Source of the DNA: Firmicutes bacterium CAG:345
GTDB lineage: Bacteria; Bacillota_I; Bacilli_A; RFN20; CAG-288
DNA: 64,000 nucleotides
Assembly: GCA_000433315.1 (NCBI GenBank)
Contig: FR893375.1
Coordinates: forward strand, 159,668-223,667
Direction: 5' to 3'
Below the pieces are notes generated by a model, which saw nothing but the letters and a program-made list of their open reading frames with translations, was not told the origin of the DNA and ran no database searches. Below, one piece after another: positions 60,367 to 64,000 of the stretch (position 1 is its first letter; the number at the start of each line of letters is the position of its first letter). The position numbers were made by a program, and so were the translations under genes.

Positions 60367-62122
60367 CTTTAGCACCTCCTTTGTTTTGTGCATAGTAGAC
60401 ACTACGATATACTTCACTCTTTTTCATCAATTCTTCATGAGTTCCAATATCATCGATTCTACCATTATTCATAACTATAATTTGATCTGCTTCTTGAACA
60501 GATTGAATACGTTGAGCAACAATAATTTTTGTAACATCAGGATTATTTTTCTTCAATGCAGCTCTGATCATACTATCTGTTTTTGTATCGACAGCAGAAG
60601 TAGAGTCATCCAAAATTAATACTTTCGGATTCTTCAGCAAAGCTCTAGCGATACATAATCTTTGCTTTTGACCACCGCTGACATTTGTTCCACCTTCTTC
60701 AATATAAGTATCGTATTTATCTGGGAATTGAGAAACAAATTCATCGGCACAAGCTGTTTTACAGGCAGCAACAATTTCTTCATCTGTCGCATCTAATTTA
60801 CCCCAACGCATATTCTCTTTAATAGTTCCACTGAAAAGGACATTTTTCTGTAATACAACAGCAATGTTATTTCTCAATGTATTTAAATCATAATTTCTGA
60901 CATCGATATCACCGACTTTAATATCACCTTCTGTAACATCATAAAGACGAGAAATCAAATTTACTAAAGAAGTTTTACCAGAACCTGTAGAGCCTAAAAT
61001 ACCTACAGTTTGACCTGATTTAATATGAACATCAATATCTTGTAAAACATATTTCTCTGCTTTATTACTATATTTAAAAGAAACATGATTGAAATCAATA
61101 TCACCATTTTTAACTTCCATAACTGGATTTTCAGGATTGGTTAAATTAGATTCAGTTTTCAAAACTTCATAAACACGACGCATAGATTCAATAGATAAAC
61201 TCATCATGACAAAAATCATAGCGAGCATCATCATACTGGAAAGCATTTGAATTCCATAAGTATTTAAACTGGATAATTCACCAACACCAAAATTTGTACC
61301 TAAACCGCTGAAAATATTTGTATGAGTACAAGCAACTTTAGCACCTAAATAACAGATAAGAAGCATAGATACTTGAATGCAGAATTGCATTACTGGGTTG
61401 TTCCACGCCAATATTCTTTCAGCCTTTATAAATTGCTTTGTTAAATCATCGCTGGCTTTAGCAAATTTTTGTTTTTCAAAATCTTCACGAACATAAGCTT
61501 TAACAACACGAATTCCCCGAACATTTTCTTGAACAGAATTATTCAACTTATCATATTGTTTAAAGACACGTGTAAATATTGGCATAACAACATAGATAAT
61601 TGCAAATAGAACTATTCCAAGAATTGGAATAAATGCGGCATATACTGCTGCCAATTCTGCATTGATAATGAATGACATTGTAATAGATAAAATGAGCATC
61701 AAAGGACATCTAATAACAATTCTCAAGCACATTTGATAAGCCATTTGAATGTTTTGAATATCAGTTGTCAAACGAGTTACCAAAGAAGAAGTTTGAAAAT
61801 CATCTATATTAGAGAATGAGAAATCTTGAATCTTATTATATAAATCTTGACGGAGATTTTTAGCAAAACCAGTAGAAGCCTTAGCACCTAAGATTCCCCC
61901 TAAAATACCCGCAGCAAGTGAAATCATCGCCATAACTAATAAAACAGCTCCGTAAATTAAAACTTGAGAAATTTCCGGATTACTAGATTCCATAAGATTG
62001 ATCATATCCCTGTTGACAAAGACTAAGAATACTTCCATCAAAACTTCAACGATCATAACTAGTGGGCATAATATAGAATAGATTTTATATTCGCGAACTG
62101 ATTTTAATAAAGTTTTAATCAT
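60356..62122 (-). CDS. ABC exporter half-transporter, degenerate ATPase site
   Basis: The 588-residue partner has six membrane helices (about 15-310) and a nucleotide-binding domain (about 345-575). Walker A is LGSTGSGKTS, the signature is VSGGQKQRL, and Walker B is VLILDDSTSAVD, in which Asp replaces the catalytic Glu. The switch reads IIVAQRIQS with Gln in place of the usual His. This is the asymmetric TM287/288-like pattern. Start 62122 follows GGAGGG; an upstream in-frame ATG lies within the regulator gene. Confidence 0.92.
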   Translation of the reverse strand: MIKTLLKSVREYKIYSILCPLVMIVEVLMEVFLVFVNRDMINLMESSNPEISQVLIYGAVLLVMAMISLAAGILGGILGAKASTGFAKNLRQDLYNKIQDFSFSNIDDFQTSSLVTRLTTDIQNIQMAYQMCLRIVIRCPLMLILSITMSFIINAELAAVYAAFIPILGIVLFAIIYVVMPIFTRVFKQYDKLNNSVQENVRGIRVVKAYVREDFEKQKFAKASDDLTKQFIKAERILAWNNPVMQFCIQVSMLLICYLGAKVACTHTNIFSGLGTNFGVGELSSLNTYGIQMLSSMMMLAMIFVMMSLSIESMRRVYEVLKTESNLTNPENPVMEVKNGDIDFNHVSFKYSNKAEKYVLQDIDVHIKSGQTVGILGSTGSGKTSLVNLISRLYDVTEGDIKVGDIDVRNYDLNTLRNNIAVVLQKNVLFSGTIKENMRWGKLDATDEEIVAACKTACADEFVSQFPDKYDTYIEEGGTNVSGGQKQRLCIARALLKNPKVLILDDSTSAVDTKTDSMIRAALKKNNPDVTKIIVAQRIQSVQEADQIIVMNNGRIDDIGTHEELMKKSEVYRSVYYAQNKGGAKDGE

Positions 62123-62552
62123 CTTTTCCCTCCAAATAATTTCTAATTTTTTCAAGACTTGCAATCAAATTATTATATTCATCTTCAGAAAATAAATTAA
62201 ACATATTTTCTTCTAAAGTCTCAAATTCATTATGGACTTTTTCATTCATTGCAAACCCTTTTTCTGTAAGAACAATACGGCGTAATCTGCCATCATCTTT
62301 TCCTACTTTGCGTTCTATATATCCCGCATCCTCTAAAGAATTAAGAATACTTGTTATAGTCGATTTCTTCAATCCAAAAAACTTTTCAATATCTTTTTGA
62401 TAAATATTCTCATCTTTATGTTCATTTAAGAAACGAAGAATAAAGCTGTTTCCCAATGTAACTTGAGGATTCTCATGAAATATTTTAGAATTCGCTACTC
62501 TGTTTTTAAAACTTTTAGAAGTAGTTTTTAATAAATACCCTAAATTTTTTAT
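62115..62552 (-). CDS. MarR-family regulator with abnormal start codon
   Basis: The winged-helix core (ENIYQKDIEKFFGLKKSTIT and then SILNSLEDAGYIERK, DDGRLRRIVLTEKG) identifies a MarR repressor. The first canonical in-frame start is a TTG at 62456, which would delete the first helix. Coding-quality sequence (KNLGYLLKTTSKSFKNRV) continues upstream to 62550. There an ATA codon stands 8 nt after AAGGAGG, where an ATG is expected. The only ATG (62557) is out of frame and stops after two codons (ATG AAA TAA). Either ATA is used, the start was mutated, or one base was lost. It overlaps the exporter gene and likely controls it. Confidence 0.75.
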   Translation of the reverse strand: MKNLGYLLKTTSKSFKNRVANSKIFHENPQVTLGNSFILRFLNEHKDENIYQKDIEKFFGLKKSTITSILNSLEDAGYIERKVGKDDGRLRRIVLTEKGFAMNEKVHNEFETLEENMFNLFSEDEYNNLIASLEKIRNYLEGKDD

Positions 62553-62572
62553 TTCATTTTCCTCCTTTCAAA

Positions 62573-62591
62573 TAGTTTGTTTATCAAACTA
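62573..62591. promoter_or_regulatory. Operator palindrome of the marR-exporter operon
   Basis: TAGTTTG (62573-62579) and CAAACTA (62585-62591) are a perfect 7-bp inverted repeat around TTTAT. It starts about 5 nt downstream of the -10 box, so it covers the transcription start. This is the expected place and size for a MarR dimer site. Confidence 0.75.
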
Positions 62592-62595
62592 ACTT

Positions 62596-62624
62596 ATTCT
62601 ACTCATTCTCTTCCTATTTTTCAA
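62596..62624 (-). promoter_or_regulatory. Promoter of the marR-exporter operon
   Basis: On the minus strand: -35 TTGAAA (62619-62624), 17-nt spacer, -10 TAGAAT (62596-62601). Confidence 0.75.
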
Positions 62625-62675
62625 GACATTTTTTATTACTTTTATGAAAATGCGTAAAAAATTTTCACAAAAGAA

Positions 62676-62715
62676 AAGAGCTATTAAATAGCTTGCAAAA
62701 GTAATTTAATAGCTC
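62676..62715 (-). terminator. Terminator of the beta-helix surface protein gene
   Basis: On the minus strand GAGCTATTAAAT pairs with ATTTAATAGCTC, an exact 12-bp stem, followed by TTTTC. Confidence 0.88.
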
Positions 62716-62746
62716 AGTATTTTTATAAAGCTTTTAACGAAATTCT

Positions 62747-64000
62747 TTAAAGTCTTGTAACAACAACGGTACCAATCTCATCATTCAAATTAGTTTTTCC
62801 TAAAACAGAATTATTATCATAAGAAAGTGTAACTGTATAGTTGTCTTTAGTTAAACCATATGCATATAAAGCATACATAGAATCAGCATTATTCAATACT
62901 TCTAATTTCGTATTTAATAATGTAACATTTGTGGAATAATTATATGCAGAAGTACTTCTATTTCCTATTGTTAAAGCAGCAGTAGGAAGTTCATTCCCGC
63001 TACCCCAAGTTGTTTCAAAATATTTATTCATAGGTGAAAATTTACCGCTGACTGTCATTGTACAATCTTTAAATGTAGCAGTTCCACCACGAACAAAAGC
63101 AGCATGTCTACCTCCATTAAAAGAGCATCCTTCAAAATATGCCACAACAGGAACATTAATATAGACTGCCGAATTATCAAAATCACTAGTTTCTGTAACA
63201 AATTCACAATTATATGCTGAAATACTAATCAAAGGACTATTAACTTGCGCTGTTGAAGCATTAGTTCCTAATGCATAAACCCCAGCTTTAATCTTTGTAT
63301 TTTTTAAAATAACTTCAGATTTTTCGTAAGGGAAAATACCATATGCATTTTTATTTGTTAAGTTTACACCTTCCATTGTTAATTTATTTCCATCCATGAC
63401 AACAATAGAAGAGCCAGATTTTTTACTAATCAAAATTCCGTTTTTTATTGTACCATTAGATTGGTTAACAAGTTCCATTTGATAAAAAGTTAAAGTATAA
63501 TTATTCAAATCAAGAACAAATTTCTTATTATCAATTGATATATCAGTATCATATTTTACATCTGAAGTAAAAAGGCAATATTTTTCTTCATCAATGTAAT
63601 TTTTAAGATTTCCTTGATTTTCAGAATTAATTAAAACAACATTTGATGATTCTTCAAGAACATCTTTCTTTACTTCAATAGAAGAAGAACTTGCTAATTC
63701 ATTTTTAACATTTTCATCTAATGCAATAACTGTACCATTAATTTGAGAATTTGTACTTTGTGAAACTTTTACATCTGTAAGATCTGTCGAAGTTAAAACA
63801 ACTGAATTAATTGATGATCCATCTTTTAAATTCAATGTTCCTTTATTTAATGTTATATTGCCTTGAACTTCTCCAAATTCATTAAGTGTTGAACCAGAAA
63901 CGGAGTTGAATTCTACTGATGCAGCCATTCCATAATGAGAAATTGTTGAATCTGTTGCTTCAACATTAAGTGTTCCACCATTTGTACGAATACTAACTGT
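62747..64000 (-). CDS. Beta-helix surface/adhesin-like protein, C-terminal part (partial)
   Basis: The frame is open to the window edge, so the 5' end is missing; 417 codons are present. The product is a repetitive beta-rich protein with units such as RTNGGTLNVEATDST, FNGGRHAAFVRGGTATFKDC and GNRSTSAYNYSTNVTLLNT, fitting a right-handed beta-helix of an exported adhesin. No LPxTG motif or membrane anchor is seen at the C terminus, which ends IGTVVVTRL. The small fragment at 57781-57948 resembles the same class of protein. The ATG at 63928 is internal and not the start. Confidence 0.7.
   Translation of the reverse strand, partial: TVSIRTNGGTLNVEATDSTISHYGMAASVEFNSVSGSTLNEFGEVQGNITLNKGTLNLKDGSSINSVVLTSTDLTDVKVSQSTNSQINGTVIALDENVKNELASSSSIEVKKDVLEESSNVVLINSENQGNLKNYIDEEKYCLFTSDVKYDTDISIDNKKFVLDLNNYTLTFYQMELVNQSNGTIKNGILISKKSGSSIVVMDGNKLTMEGVNLTNKNAYGIFPYEKSEVILKNTKIKAGVYALGTNASTAQVNSPLISISAYNCEFVTETSDFDNSAVYINVPVVAYFEGCSFNGGRHAAFVRGGTATFKDCTMTVSGKFSPMNKYFETTWGSGNELPTAALTIGNRSTSAYNYSTNVTLLNTKLEVLNNADSMYALYAYGLTKDNYTVTLSYDNNSVLGKTNLNDEIGTVVVTRL

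Noticed and set aside
62115..62456. TTG at 62456 as the start of the MarR gene
   Set aside because: It lacks a ribosome site and would remove the first helix; coding sequence clearly continues upstream.

Overview
The window is a low-GC Bacillota chromosome segment, most likely from a host-associated anaerobe near the Mollicutes/Erysipelotrichia-type Bacilli (RF39, RFN20 or Acholeplasma-like lineages). The reasons are the strongly AT-rich sequence, an S10 ribosomal operon without rpmD (L30), anaerobic ribonucleotide reductase as the only RNR seen, many Cys-lipobox surface lipoproteins with Ser/Thr-rich linkers, and a truncated Bacillus-style dnaX-to-rsmI replication cluster. TGA is used as a stop (nrdD, recR, holB and rsmI end in TGA), so this is the standard bacterial code and not the Mycoplasma code. 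The lineage is inferred from gene content only. || Layout. 1-3018: end of dnaJ; a HAAS/DUF1700-DUF4097 membrane pair; an FMN-riboswitch-controlled riboflavin transporter gene ribU. 3019-11821: a tightly packed minus-strand operon from one good promoter. It encodes a solute-binding lipoprotein fused to a 5'-nucleotidase C-terminal-type domain, a BspA-like leucine-rich-repeat lipoprotein cut by an in-frame TAA, its downstream remnant, and a membrane GGDEF-Cache-GGDEF-EAL cyclic-di-GMP protein. No permease or ABC ATPase gene is present, so a surface-sensing role is more attractive than transport. 11846-22573: ferredoxin, an NYN/OST-HTH protein, nrdD-nrdG, pepT, a CmpB-like membrane protein, a Na/Pi cotransporter with PhoU tail, ybaK, an MFS transporter and an ArsR-type regulator with a perfect operator palindrome. 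22699-28130: two big serine-linker lipoproteins flank rpmG-secE-nusG. || 28342-36518: a plus-strand housekeeping run: YgjP-like metalloprotease, SpoU methyltransferase, an alpha/beta hydrolase, then dnaX-ebfC-recR-tmk-holB-ricT-rsmI. Two small orphan membrane proteins follow, then a GltD-like flavoprotein and greA. 39566-54313: the whole S10-spc-alpha ribosomal operon on the minus strand (rpsJ to rplQ, with secY, adk, map, infA and rpoA), driven by one strong promoter with a structured leader of about 140 nt. 54619-57287: tldD-tldE. 57345-58353: a decayed patch with a frameshifted AlbA_2-domain gene, a fragment resembling a surface-protein repeat, and a truncated AAA_14-type ATPase. 58405-62624: a heterodimeric ABC exporter behind a MarR regulator that has an operator palindrome and an abnormal start. 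The window ends inside a beta-helix surface protein gene. No tRNA, rRNA, CRISPR array, insertion sequence or prophage was recognised.
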